From NCBI GenBank assembly GCA_910589415.1, contig OU342638.1:7976014-8040013 (forward strand): a stretch of DNA of 64,000 nt, read 5' to 3'. The notes beneath the pieces were generated by a model. That model made no database searches, was not told the origin of the DNA, and saw only the letters and a program-made list of their open reading frames with translations. Below are positions 53,955 through 64,000 of the stretch, one piece after another. This stretch comes from Malachius bipustulatus (lineage: Eukaryota; Arthropoda; Insecta; Coleoptera; Melyridae). A program made the translations under genes and the position numbers. Positions within the stretch are counted from its first letter, which is position 1. Each line of letters starts with the position of its first letter.

Positions 53955-55480
53955 ACCCGCAGGCGGGTCAGTGCCGCCACTGGCTCAATCCTCCAAACCA
54001 ACAGCGAGTATCAGAAATATTTTTTACTGCTAAGATATAGACACTATCTAACGGCGAGATAATAATAATTGATTACCACTTACTTTAATAATTCAGTATT
54101 CGATGTAAATAATAGTATATTGTGAAACAAGTGCGGAAAAGAGAAAATTTCTCACGAGTTTGTGTCACAATTCACACGAGTGTGGAATTTCTTTTCCGCA
54201 CGTGCTTCACACAGTACTTTTCCTACGACCACAATTTAACAGATTAATTATTTAACAAATTTATCACATCAATAATTTTTTCTGACAATGCTCTGCTTTT
54301 ATGACCTTTTCTCCAATTTATGAAATGTTTATAAGCAGATTCGTATTTTTCTCTCGAAACTACAGGTAGCAAATTCAAAGAACACAAACCTGGTTGTTTT
54401 CTGACTTCAGGTGGTGTATTTTCTGCTTCAGATTCAGAGGAATTACAATCCATTATAATGATAGGTACCTAACTAAAGTTTATTTTTTCAGACTACCTAC
54501 CTAGGTAGGTATTATTTTCAATTCTACCAATGACTTTTTATTATTACTATTATATACATACTGTAAAATCATTGAATTCTACCGACAATATTATTATTAT
54601 TTATTATTAGACTCCGTATAAACTAAAAATAAGTGACGTGAGCGTGGAGACGTGGTAGATAAGAACAATGATTTAAGAGAGGTTAGTATATCATTGATAT
54701 GAAACTTCTACACAACGCAGGCGCTGTGCGTCGTCGATGGAAGTTAGTAGAGGTGTGCGAGTTATTTTCACGATCACGTTCGTGAATTTGATTTGGCTGT
54801 TATTAGCGATCAACTCGTAAATTTTAATAATTACTGCCACAAGAGAATAATGAGTATATTTTATAGTCTTGTCGGGTTCTATGTTATCCAATTTGTGTTT
54901 ATTTTATTACCTTGAAGCTTTAAATGAATAGTTATTCCATTAACAATAAGTAACAGTTGAGTTCTCAGTTACCGCCCATCACTATTGTTTACATTAAAAC
55001 TGTACGGAAACGATTTTTGGCTATGCGTTATGTCACTTTGTCGCACAGTTTTGGATACGTGAGAAATCTGCTAGTTTGCGCACAAAAAACGATGCGCAAA
55101 GTAGTGTTTTGTATAGTGGTCGTAGGAAAACACTATTTCCGCTCTATTAGGAAAACTGCTTACTTATTAATTTCGAATTAACACAATCCTTCGTAAAAAC
55201 TCACATTTTACTATAGTTAAAAGTTCATACCAAACAAACTATAACTACCAGTGTAAATTCACAATTAAAACAGGAGGACTCGAAACTCGTCGTTCACCGA
55301 CACCGGGTTTCGAGATTATAAGCCTTGCAAAAATAAAGGAGCATTTTTTGTTTTTGAAGGCTTTAATAATAATAATTATTAGTAAGTATAACACCTATTC
55401 TGATCGAATTTCGTATTATAAGAGAAATCGACTCGTGTGTAAATTGTTTTATTTCAATAAGTTTATCATTTTATTTGTGT
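53955..55480. other. Spacer with hairpin and weak inverted repeats
   Basis: No gene supported. It contains the hairpin at 54115-54219. TTTTCCTACGACCAC at 54216-54232 is inverted at about 55117-55134 (GTGGTCGTAGGAAAACACT), possibly bounding a ~0.9-kb unit. A minus-strand 69-codon frame (54244-54453, MDCNSSESEAENTPPEV...) has a coding-like acidic start but no other support. Confidence 0.4.
54115..54219. repeat. Palindromic hairpin, fifth locus
   Basis: AGTATATTGTGAAACAAGTGC with GGAAAAGAGAAA pairs with TTTCTTTTCC, GCACGTGCTTCACAC and AGTACT; the centre has CTCACGAG and CACACGAGTG. Layout as in the other hairpins. Confidence 0.7.
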
Positions 55481-56459
55481 ATACAGGGTGTCCGGTAAGT
55501 ACCTCCTAATCTCTCGGGAGCATACAGGGGAGGTCAAAAAAAACCTAGTCTGTCATAAAAAAAAATTCCTAAAGTGTCCCCAAACGGAGATATGGAGCCC
55601 TAAAAGGGTGCCCCGCAATTTACTTTTTCGGCTCTAACTTTTGAACCGACCTGTATAATTGGATGGAATTTAAACACTTTATAGAGGCCACAGAGAGCCA
55701 TCAGGTCATATTAAAGTCGATGTTTGACGTCGTCAGGGAAGTCAGGAACGGACTTACCATCATACTCGTTGAGTCAAAATTTTGACAGGTGTCACTTTAC
55801 AGAGCTAAACACTATTTTTTTGAATAGTCTAATACTTCATCATTAAAAAAGGTGCTCTTAATTTATTTCGGTAAAACTGACGGTTTTTGAGATAAATCGG
55901 TTTTTAGGTATGCGAAACACTCAAAAGTTACTAATGCTAAACACAAACAGGTAAAAATCAGGTTCTTGTTGATAAACCTCCTACCTACATAATGGATTGC
56001 TATTGACGGAACTTGGACAAAATTCGCATAAAAGTCGATTTATCTTGAGAACCGCTAGTTTTATCGAAATAAATTAAGAGTACCTTTTGTGAAGATGAAT
56101 GACCAGCGTATTTAAAAAATAAGTTTTCAGCTCTGTAAAATGACACCTGTCAAAACTTTCACACAATGAGTGTGGTGGTAAGTCCGTTCCTGACTTTCTT
56201 TAGGACGTCAAACATCCACTCTGATATGGCTTAATGAGTCTTTATGGCCTCTATAAAAAAAATTAAAAATTCATCAAATTATACGGGTCGGTTCAAAAGT
56301 TAAAGCCAAAAAAGTAAATCTTAGGGTACCATTTTGGGGCTCTGTATCTCCGTTTAGGGACACTTTAGGAATGTTTTTTTTTTATGGCAGACTAGGTTTA
56401 TTTTGACCTCCCCTGTATGCTCCCGAGAGATTAGGAGGTACTTACCGGACACCCTGTAT
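55481..56459. mobile_element. TACAGGGTGTCCGG fold-back element, 979 bp
   Basis: The arms start ATACAGGGTGTCCGGTAAGT and run on through TACCTCCTAATCTCTCGGG and CATACAGGGGAGGTC. The right arm is the complement with almost no mismatch over the outer 60 bases and good pairing over roughly 430 bases (for example CGGTTTTTGAGATAAATCGG against CCGCTAG/TTGAGAACC variants near 56040). No ORF. It can fold into one long hairpin. Confidence 0.92.
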
Positions 56460-56723
56460 TTATCATGTTTTGAATGCAATTTTCTAAAATATTTATTTGC
56501 AATCTATACTTCCCAGTATACGTTTTTCTTCTAAATATTAGAAAATATGCTAATTTTCTGTTCATTTAAAATACCTACACAAAAATTAAAAAAAAACTTT
56601 TTTCTCAGCAAAAGTAGCATACATTTCATTCAACTTGAAACTATTTTTATGTTCGATAATTATTGGGGCTCTAATCATTTTTTTTTAATTGAATAAGTTG
56701 TATCAAGTACATAATATGTATAA

Positions 56724-57557
56724 TGTCAAAAAAGGATTTTGCCCCCATTGGAGAACCAACGTAATAGACCACCTGACATTCTCCATTTACCCACCCAACA
56801 GACACATGAACCAACACAAACAATAACAACAAACAATGACGCTGTCAGCAATTAGCATGAACAATAATTATTACAACATTGACTATTAACCCACAACAGA
56901 TATTAACCCCTTTTTCTTATTAAATTTTACAGAACTTCAAATTCACCATACCGTCAATATTCTCATTTTCAAATTTTCATATTTTCAAATTTTACCGCCC
57001 TTCCGCCATCTTACCTTCGATAATCTAACAAGTTCAAACCCAAGACACAAAACGTCTTCATGTCAATCATCATTTGTCATGTCATTCTCACCAAGAGGCA
57101 TCAATCACTTGTCATGACACCGAAAAGACAATTTAAACCAATTGACAGTAGACACACACATCAATTCTTCTTCTTTTTATTCGTAACCTTAATATTTACT
57201 GCTGGGGGTCAATGGTACGGACGTCAGAGGCCAAATCATTTTCGGTTCAGAGTTCTTATTTTATAATCTCAAATTTTTGAGATAAGAGAGACCATTTGCA
57301 TTCCAATATGAATTTGTAACCTACAACCTTGAGTAGTTGGAACATCACTGTTTAGAATTAATAAGCAATTTTATTTCAAGTAGGCAAAATGGAATAATAG
57401 CCACTTGCTACTACAATGAATATTAAAAAAATGTCAAGAAAAAGTCAGTCAAAAATAACTAAAATTAATTACACACATATTTTAGTACATGCAGAGAAAA
57501 CGATCAGCAAATAAAATAATCTATTAAAAAATATACAGTCCACTATATTATCGAACA
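56724..57557 (+). mobile_element. Candidate 5' LTR of the BEL/Pao element
   Basis: Begins TGTCAAAAAAGGATTTTGC and ends TCGAACA, a few bases before the primer site TGGTCC at 57565. TGT...ACA ends suit an LTR. The matching 3' LTR is not in the window, so the borders are inferred. Confidence 0.5.
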
Positions 57558-57564
57558 TAAATTT

Positions 57565-57580
57565 TGGTCCTTCGCGCCGT
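57565..57580 (+). other. Candidate primer-binding site of the BEL/Pao element
   Basis: TGGTCCTTCGCGCC lies just after the LTR end. The TGG start and the phrase GGTCCTTCG recall BEL elements of insects; the tRNA was not identified. Confidence 0.5.
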
Positions 57581-57915
57581 ATGTGCTAAAATAAATTATT
57601 AAATTGCAATAAAAGACCGGCCCTTAATAAAATCAGAATTGAGCGGTCCAGTGTCAACATATTCAATCAATCAAGAAAGGATAGCGTTATCAGCCAAAGT
57701 AGGCAAGGAAGAGCAGTAACTGGGTAAAGACAACAACAGCAGGAGCAAGTCGTTTTTCCATTCCTCATTCCTTACGTGAGTCCATACCAGTTTTAAATTT
57801 TAATCAATTCATATTTATTTCATAATTTCAATTTATCGGTTTCCAATTACCTGATTAAAGAGGTAGGTATCGAATTATTATTCAATAGTAATTGAATTCT
57901 ATATAAACAAAAATC
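57581..57915 (+). other. Leader of the BEL/Pao element
   Basis: Non-coding stretch between the primer-binding site and the polyprotein ATG. No structure recognised. Confidence 0.5.
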
Positions 57916-60900
57916 ATGGAACAATTGATTTTAGATCGAGGGGTTGTTAAATCCAAATTAACCCGTCAATGCACACATTTTACTTCAATAAAAGATGAAA
58001 AAATAATAAATCAAAATATTATCTCTCAATTATCAATAAGAGTAGAAAAAATTAAGCCTTTATTAGAAGAATTTGAAGAAATTCAAAATAAAATAGATGT
58101 AATTGATAGTAGTGATTCAAATGCAGAAAGACAAATTTTCGAAGATAAATATTTTACTTTGCTGGGTAATATAAAGACCATTAATGACAATTATTATTCT
58201 GGCAATGTAACGACAGGCAAAGAGTTTTTAAATGATATTAAGATTGTTAGTGACAATTCATTAATTGGCTCTCATCATCTGTCCAATTACAGAGGTGAGT
58301 CTTTATTAAATATTAATAAGATTGGTAGTGCCAATTCATTGAGTGAATCTCATCATCATCAGTCTCACCATAGAGGTGAATCTAAAAATAATTTCAATAA
58401 TGCCGTAAAATTACCTACGATTAAATTACCAATGTTTGACGGACAATATGACAATTGGTTGGAATACAGAGATTCATTTACGGCATTAGTTGATAACAAT
58501 GATTCGCTATCTGATGTTCAAAAATTCATTTATTTACGATCGACTTTAGATAACGATGTTATGCAGGTTATAAAGTCAATTGAAGTTTCATCGGCCAATT
58601 ATAGACACGCCTGGGAACTTCTATGCAATCGATATGAAAACAAAAAACTTATTATTTATAATCACATTAAAGCAATTTTTGAACATCCTAATGTAAGATA
58701 TGAATCTCACAAGGAACTGAGAAGTTTATATGACAATGTAGTCAAACATATAAGATCTTTAAAAACCTTGGGAGAGGAAATGGATACCTGGGATCGGTTA
58801 ATAATTTATATAATATCTAGTAAATTTGATAATATTACCCGAAGAGACTGGGAATCATATAAATATGAAAGTGAACTGCCCACCATGTCAGATCTAAATC
58901 AGTTTTTGAAAGATCGTTGCGAAATTTTGGAAAAATTAGAGATTGCTAAGACCGAGAAATCAAAGTCATATCCAGTGAATAAAAAATTTAGTAGCTCTTT
59001 AGTTTCAAGTGTAAATTCCAATTCCAATCAATTAAAATGTTACTACTGTGACAAAAGTCATCCAATTTATTATTGTGAAACGTTTTTGAAATTGAGCGTA
59101 AATGAAAGAATTTCAGCAGTAAAAAGACTAAAATTATGCTTGAATTGTTTGAAGGGCTTACATAATTCTTGGGAATGTAAAGCTTTAAGAAGGTGTTCAG
59201 TATGTAAGAAGCCACATAATTCATTGTTACATTCTTATAGTTTTAAGGAGAGTAATAATTCAAATAATAATACGCAAGTAGCGATCAATCAACAGCATTT
59301 GCAAGTGGAAGACAATGATGTCTTTACGAGAGACGAAAGAAATGAAGTAGCCTTATGGTCTGCCAAACCTCATTCAGTAACAATTAATAAAATTTCAAAT
59401 AATGAGGGAAAGCATGAAAATCATGTTTCACATGTATTACTTGCTACAGTTCAGTTGGGAGTAGTTGGGGATAATGACGTATTTTATTACCGGGCATTGA
59501 TGGATGCAGGTTCCCAAAGTAATTTTATATCAGAAAAGGCATGTAAGAATTTGAATTTAAAATTTTATAAGGTTAACCATGTTATTAAGGGTGTTGGACA
59601 GTCGCTTGTTAATATTAGTAAACAAGTAAAGATCACCATTGCATCAAAGTGTAATAATTTTAAAATGGATATTGAATGTTTGGTGCTTCCTAAAATAACA
59701 GAAAAATTACCAATAGCTACTTTCAATAAATCAGTTTTACATATTCCCTCACATATTTCTTTGAGCGATGACGAGTTTAATATCTCAAATGATATTGACA
59801 TTTTGTTGGGATCTAATGTTTTCTGGACGGTTCTGTGTTCAGGTAAAATACAATTAGGCAAAAACTTGCCAATTTTACAAAATACCCTTTTCGGGTGGAT
59901 TATAGCTGGAAATATGACAGAAACTTCAGTCTGCAACACTTCAATTAATTATTTAAACATTAAATCAGAAAAGACACTTGACGAGACGATTCAGAGATTC
60001 TGGCAAACTGAAGAAGTTAATAATGATAACAAATATTGTCTAATGTCAAATTCAGAAAAATACTGTGAATCATATTTTCAAAACACAGTTAAACGAGATA
60101 TCACTGGTAGATTCACTGTAAGAATTCCTTTTAACAATTTGTTAAATAAATTGGGAAATTCACGTAATATGGCCTTGGAGAGATTCCATGGGTTAGAGAA
60201 AAAATTATCGAAAAATGTTGAGCTGAAAAATGACTATGTAAAATTCATGCTTGAATATGAAAAATTAAATCACATGACCGAATGTAAAGATTTAGAGGAT
60301 GGTGGTTATTATCTACCACATCATGCTGTCATAAAGGCAACAAGTTCAACTACAAAATGCAGGGTGGTATTTGATGCATCTGCAAAAACAGATACTGGAG
60401 TGTCACTCAATGACGCACAATGGGCCGGCCCTGTATTACAAAATGATTTATTTTCAATTTTATTGAGGTTTAGAAAATACAAGTATGTACTGACGGCAGA
60501 TATATCTAAAATGTATCGACAAGTCTTGATTCATGAACAGGAAAGATCTTTCCAAAAGATATTTTGGCGTTCGGATCCTAACGAAGACTTGAAGTGTTAC
60601 AAATTAAATACAGTTACTTATGGCACTGCCTCGGGACCGTATTTGGCAATAAGATGTTTGCACCAAATAGGCATAGATAATGAAAAAGAATTTCCAATAA
60701 TTAGCAATATAATAAAGAATGATTTCTATGTCGACGATCTCTTAACGGGGGCCGACTCAGTTGCAAAAATTATGTGTATTCAAGAAGAAGTTTCTAGACT
60801 ATTACAAGATGGAGGATTCGAATTAAGAAAATGGTTATGCAACGAAAAGTCACTATTGAATAAATTTAAAATAAATAATTTAGAAGAAAGTATTATTAGT

Positions 60901-63090
60901 ATTGGCGAGAACGAACAAAACAAAACCTTAGGAATTTATTGGGACTCTAATAATGACACTATCCAATATTCTGTAAATAGTGAGAACCAAAATAAAGTAA
61001 TTAGTAAACGAACAATTCTTTCAGAAATCAGTCAAATATATGACCCAATGGGATTATTAGGGTGCATTATGATTAACTGTAAGCTATTAATACAAGAACT
61101 CTGGAAAAGAAAAATATCATGGGATGAGTCATTGCCAGATAATTTACAAAAACAATGGCTTATATTTAAGAAGGATATATTAGAAATTAATAAAATAAAA
61201 ATTCCAAGGCAAGCAGTATCCTCTAATTTTATCAGCATCGAGCTTCATGGATTTTCAGATTCATCACAGAAGGCATATGGTGCTTGTATATATATTCGTT
61301 GTGTAAATGTAACAGGAGATTATCAGTCTCAGTTAATTTGCACAAAATCCCGAGTTGCACCGCTTAAACAATTGACTCTACCTAGATTAGAATTATGTGG
61401 AGCTGTGTTACTTGCTAATTTGTCAAAAAAGGTAATTGAGTCACTCAAAATGAAATTTGATAAAATTTATCTTTGGACAGATTCAATGGTAACACTAGCT
61501 TGGATACGCGGTGCAGCTAATAAGTTTAAAACATTTGTCGCCAATAGAATTGGCGAAATACAAACATTAACGAATATTGCAGACTGGCATCATGTTAAAA
61601 CTGGTGATAATCCAGCAGATCTCGTATCTCGTGGAATTAACGTTTCAAATTTCGAGAATTGTAATTTATGGTGGCACGGACCACAGTGGTTGCAAATAAA
61701 CAGTGCCAAATGGAATTTAGGAAATTTAAATTTGGACACTGAAGTTTTAGAGCAAAAAACATCCGCTGTTAATGTTTCAATGATAACAAATACAGATTTG
61801 AACCTTTTTGAAAAATTCTCTAATCTAAATAAAATAAAACGAGTAATGGCTTATATTAAAAGATTTATTAATAATGCAAAAGTAAAATGTCATGAACGCG
61901 AGTTTGGTAGTCTAACTCCTAGAGAATTAGAATCTTCTCTTAATATATTAATAAGCAATATTCAAATTAAACATTTCGCCAAAGAATATAATAATCTTAT
62001 TAATAATAAAGAATTGAATAAAAAAAGCAATCTTCTGTGTCTTAATCCATTTATTAATGATGGTTTAATTCGCGTTGGAGGAAGGTTAGCCAATTCAAAA
62101 TTTTCTTTTGATAGAAAGCATCCAATTCTGTTACCAAAAAATAATAAATTGACAGAACTAATTATCGAAGATACACATCGAAAATTATTACACTGTGGAG
62201 TTCAAGCATTACTATGTGCAGTCAGAGAAAAATATTGGCCCATTTCTGGTCGAAATATATGTAAAAAGATCGTAAAGAAATGCATTCGATGTTTTAAGGC
62301 AAAGCCAATTCACTTTGATTATTTAATGGGTAACTTGCCTGCAGTACGTGTAAATAATTATTTTCCATTTTATAACGTTGGAGTAGATTATGCTGGTCCA
62401 TTCCTATTGAAAGATAGAGTCACTAGGGGAGCCAAGCTGATTAAAACTTATATTTGTATTTTTATATGTATGAACACGAAAGCAGTTCATCTTGAATTAG
62501 TTTCAGAATTGACTACAAATGCATTTATTGCAACTTTAGACAGATTTATCAGTAGACGAGGTAGGCCCTTGAATATATACTCAGACAATGGCCTCAATTT
62601 CGTGGGAGCTAATAATGAATTGTTACACATTACAGAATTTTTAATATCAAACTCTGATCAAATTGCCAGTCATGTTGCAAGTCAGCATAATATAAAGTGG
62701 CATTTTTCTCCAGCAAGGTCACCTTCATTTGGTGGTATTTGGGAAGCGGGAGTGAAGTCTACAAAATTTCATATAAAAAGGGTCGTTGGAAATCACAAAT
62801 TAACATTTGAAGAATATAATACTGTTTTGATTAGAATTGAAGCTATCCTAAATTCCCGCCCTCTATGTCCTCTTTCCTCTGACCCAAACGACTTAGCTGC
62901 ACTAACTCCAGCCCACTTCATAATTGGAAGATCATTAGTAGCACTGCCAGAATTAAATTACACTGAAGTACCTGAAAATCGTCTAAAGAAATTCCAAATG
63001 TTGCAAGCCATGGCACAACATTTTTGGGTGCGATGGCACAAAGAATTTTTATCCGAGCTTCAGACTAGGACGAAATGGAAACAAGATTAG
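57916..63090 (+). CDS. BEL/Pao retrotransposon polyprotein, C-terminally truncated
   Basis: 1724 codons with no break. Order: N-terminal coiled-coil-like part; DUF1759-type Gag (LPTIKLPMFDGQYDNWLEY, about residue 165 on); Cys/His knuckles (CYYC..., CLNC, CSVC, about 375-440); aspartic protease (LMDAGSQSNFIS, Asp 530); reverse transcriptase (TADISKMYRQVLI, Asp 862; YVDD 938-941); RNase H (HGFSDSSQKAYGA, Asp 1115; WTDSMVTLAWI near 1187); integrase zinc domain (LLHCGVQAL..CIRCF, 1419-1460) and DDE core (VGVDYAGPF, YSDNGLNF, GGIWEAG with Glu near 1610). It ends at WHKEFLSELQTRTKWKQD plus stop, at the point where the C-terminal DUF5641 domain of the family normally continues. No 3' LTR follows, so the element is truncated though its enzyme motifs are complete. 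Confidence 0.97.
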   Translation: MEQLILDRGVVKSKLTRQCTHFTSIKDEKIINQNIISQLSIRVEKIKPLLEEFEEIQNKIDVIDSSDSNAERQIFEDKYFTLLGNIKTINDNYYSGNVTTGKEFLNDIKIVSDNSLIGSHHLSNYRGESLLNINKIGSANSLSESHHHQSHHRGESKNNFNNAVKLPTIKLPMFDGQYDNWLEYRDSFTALVDNNDSLSDVQKFIYLRSTLDNDVMQVIKSIEVSSANYRHAWELLCNRYENKKLIIYNHIKAIFEHPNVRYESHKELRSLYDNVVKHIRSLKTLGEEMDTWDRLIIYIISSKFDNITRRDWESYKYESELPTMSDLNQFLKDRCEILEKLEIAKTEKSKSYPVNKKFSSSLVSSVNSNSNQLKCYYCDKSHPIYYCETFLKLSVNERISAVKRLKLCLNCLKGLHNSWECKALRRCSVCKKPHNSLLHSYSFKESNNSNNNTQVAINQQHLQVEDNDVFTRDERNEVALWSAKPHSVTINKISNNEGKHENHVSHVLLATVQLGVVGDNDVFYYRALMDAGSQSNFISEKACKNLNLKFYKVNHVIKGVGQSLVNISKQVKITIASKCNNFKMDIECLVLPKITEKLPIATFNKSVLHIPSHISLSDDEFNISNDIDILLGSNVFWTVLCSGKIQLGKNLPILQNTLFGWIIAGNMTETSVCNTSINYLNIKSEKTLDETIQRFWQTEEVNNDNKYCLMSNSEKYCESYFQNTVKRDITGRFTVRIPFNNLLNKLGNSRNMALERFHGLEKKLSKNVELKNDYVKFMLEYEKLNHMTECKDLEDGGYYLPHHAVIKATSSTTKCRVVFDASAKTDTGVSLNDAQWAGPVLQNDLFSILLRFRKYKYVLTADISKMYRQVLIHEQERSFQKIFWRSDPNEDLKCYKLNTVTYGTASGPYLAIRCLHQIGIDNEKEFPIISNIIKNDFYVDDLLTGADSVAKIMCIQEEVSRLLQDGGFELRKWLCNEKSLLNKFKINNLEESIISIGENEQNKTLGIYWDSNNDTIQYSVNSENQNKVISKRTILSEISQIYDPMGLLGCIMINCKLLIQELWKRKISWDESLPDNLQKQWLIFKKDILEINKIKIPRQAVSSNFISIELHGFSDSSQKAYGACIYIRCVNVTGDYQSQLICTKSRVAPLKQLTLPRLELCGAVLLANLSKKVIESLKMKFDKIYLWTDSMVTLAWIRGAANKFKTFVANRIGEIQTLTNIADWHHVKTGDNPADLVSRGINVSNFENCNLWWHGPQWLQINSAKWNLGNLNLDTEVLEQKTSAVNVSMITNTDLNLFEKFSNLNKIKRVMAYIKRFINNAKVKCHEREFGSLTPRELESSLNILISNIQIKHFAKEYNNLINNKELNKKSNLLCLNPFINDGLIRVGGRLANSKFSFDRKHPILLPKNNKLTELIIEDTHRKLLHCGVQALLCAVREKYWPISGRNICKKIVKKCIRCFKAKPIHFDYLMGNLPAVRVNNYFPFYNVGVDYAGPFLLKDRVTRGAKLIKTYICIFICMNTKAVHLELVSELTTNAFIATLDRFISRRGRPLNIYSDNGLNFVGANNELLHITEFLISNSDQIASHVASQHNIKWHFSPARSPSFGGIWEAGVKSTKFHIKRVVGNHKLTFEEYNTVLIRIEAILNSRPLCPLSSDPNDLAALTPAHFIIGRSLVALPELNYTEVPENRLKKFQMLQAMAQHFWVRWHKEFLSELQTRTKWKQD

Positions 63091-63491
63091 ATCGTTGATT
63101 TAATAAAGTAATGAACAGCATTCATTTGAAGTCCGCATAATTACTCTGATTAAGTGTGTTTTTAAGTTTGATTAAATACTGTGAGTCACATCATCTGGTA
63201 GCTGCTGATGCCGTCTATATTTTGGTGATAGTGCCATAATTGTTGCGTGAGCACTAATCGTTATTATATGGTTGTTTGAAGATTTAAGCGAGAATTTAAT
63301 AATAATAATTATTGGTCTCCATTTAACTTATCTGGACCTTGAGGTGATAGCATATCGGATTTGTTTATTTATGAATTGCATTGCCTTTTTATTATTAATA
63401 TCTTCCTTCAAAAAGCGAAGAGGCGAATGACTCTGAAATTTATTTTATTTTACCCTAATAATTAACTAATCCGAACTAGGTTATTTGCATA
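63091..63491. other. Junction and probable 5' leader of the next LINE
   Basis: AT-rich. The last ~250 bases probably belong to the 5' UTR of the LINE whose ORF1 starts at 63492. The exact breakpoint with the BEL/Pao element is not visible. Confidence 0.4.
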
Positions 63492-64000
63492 ATGGCGATT
63501 TGTTCAATTTGTGTCAAGAAGATCGTTGCCGATTTGTTGTCGTGTACAAGTTGTGACAACAAATTTCATGCCAAATGTGTTAACATGAAGACTGCCGATC
63601 TGAGATGTATCAACGATGGTGTTATGGAGTGGAAATGTGGTAGTTGCCGGATTGCCTTGAAAAAGCTAAGGAACGAATCCACCTCCTCGCAAGAACCTGA
63701 GGGTCCTCCAAGTGCTAGTCAAGCGACTGATTCTGGTTCACAGGTTCTTCTTCCTAATGTAATCTCACAGGATCAGTTTGGTGTTCTGATGAGGGAATTG
63801 AAAACAATACAAACCACACAGCGTGATATTGCAAAAGACATGTCTGATTTGCGTGAATCTCACATGAGGTTATCTGATGATATCAATAAGAAATACAGCA
63901 GCTTGCACGATGCATATCAGAGACTATCGCGTGATTGTTCTGCGCATAGCGCTGTACTTGATGATCACTTGGCAACTATCCGCAACCTTGAAGAAAGAGT
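63492..64000 (+). CDS. LINE ORF1 with N-terminal PHD finger (runs off the window)
   Basis: ATG at 63492, then 169 codons without a stop to the window edge. Residues 4-53 form a C4HC3 PHD-type finger: CSIC, CTSCDNKFHAKC, WKCGSC. A Ser/Pro-rich linker follows (STSSQEPEGPPSASQ). From about residue 90 there is a coiled coil (FGVLMRELKTIQTTQRDIAK, MSDLRESHMRLSDDINK, ending NLEER). PHD plus coiled coil is a common layout for ORF1 of insect LINEs; a host protein is possible until the downstream part is read. The frame is intact, unlike the other LINE pieces here, so this may be a young copy. It differs in sequence from the ORF1 relic at 52.5-54.0 kb. Confidence 0.7.
   Translation, partial: MAICSICVKKIVADLLSCTSCDNKFHAKCVNMKTADLRCINDGVMEWKCGSCRIALKKLRNESTSSQEPEGPPSASQATDSGSQVLLPNVISQDQFGVLMRELKTIQTTQRDIAKDMSDLRESHMRLSDDINKKYSSLHDAYQRLSRDCSAHSAVLDDHLATIRNLEER

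Overview
The window is AT-rich animal nuclear DNA. It has spliced genes with GT/AG introns and AATAAA poly(A) signals, and a dense load of arthropod-type mobile elements: mariner, piggyBac, hAT, BEL/Pao, PHD-ORF1 LINEs and long fold-back elements. The one well-preserved host gene is an insect-type glass bottom boat (gbb, BMP5-8 class) ligand. This points to an insect. A beetle is plausible from the mix of elements and the many short GGTACCTACCTA motifs, but the species cannot be fixed from the sequence.

Region by region. 1-2 kb: a SWIM zinc-finger gene fragment split by an internally deleted hAT with an 8-bp target duplication. 2-5.9 kb: inverted-repeat elements. 6.2-9.7 kb: two minus-strand relics of one transposase-like family (WSDNCP motif). 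12.5-12.9 and 17.6-17.7 kb: two phase-compatible plus-strand exons of an unknown Pro/Gln-rich protein ending in an RGG-like tail. 14.8-15.6 kb: a deleted piggyBac with TTAA ends. 17.9-21.1 kb: a 3.2-kb element with roughly 600-bp inverted arms. 22.7-24.7 kb: a 1-kb tandem duplication. 24.9-27.3 kb: a broken LINE ORF2. 27.4-32.4 kb: an LTR-element remnant on the minus strand. It has a long LTR containing a mariner, a polypurine tract, a zinc-knuckle gag-like ORF and, upstream of that, an ORF resembling the C-lobe of a protein kinase, all in a strongly GC-rich island. 33.1-33.8 kb: a Cys-rich relic.

35.3-46.8 kb: the gbb gene on the minus strand. Seven exons can be joined in phase (1272 nt including the stop, 423 codons), with a TATA box upstream and a poly(A) signal downstream. 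Its two large introns carry a hAT MITE, fold-back elements, a 147-bp palindrome and a ~640-bp tandem repeat.

50.9-52.1 kb: a spliced but frameshifted gene relic of unknown function. 52.5-54.0 kb: a broken LINE ORF1 with PHD fingers and zinc knuckles, minus strand. 55.5-56.5 kb: a near-perfect 979-bp fold-back element. 56.7-63.1 kb: a BEL/Pao retrotransposon with 5' LTR and a 1724-aa intact polyprotein frame lacking its last domain and 3' LTR. 63.5 kb to the end: the start of another LINE ORF1 with a PHD finger, open to the window edge.

The genes form no shared pathway. gbb is the functional unit and the rest is layered mobile DNA. The most unusual items are the kinase-like ORF in the LTR remnant, the recurring TACAGGGTG fold-back family, and the short palindromic hairpins found at five places. 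All identities were made by eye from sequence; no database search was run.
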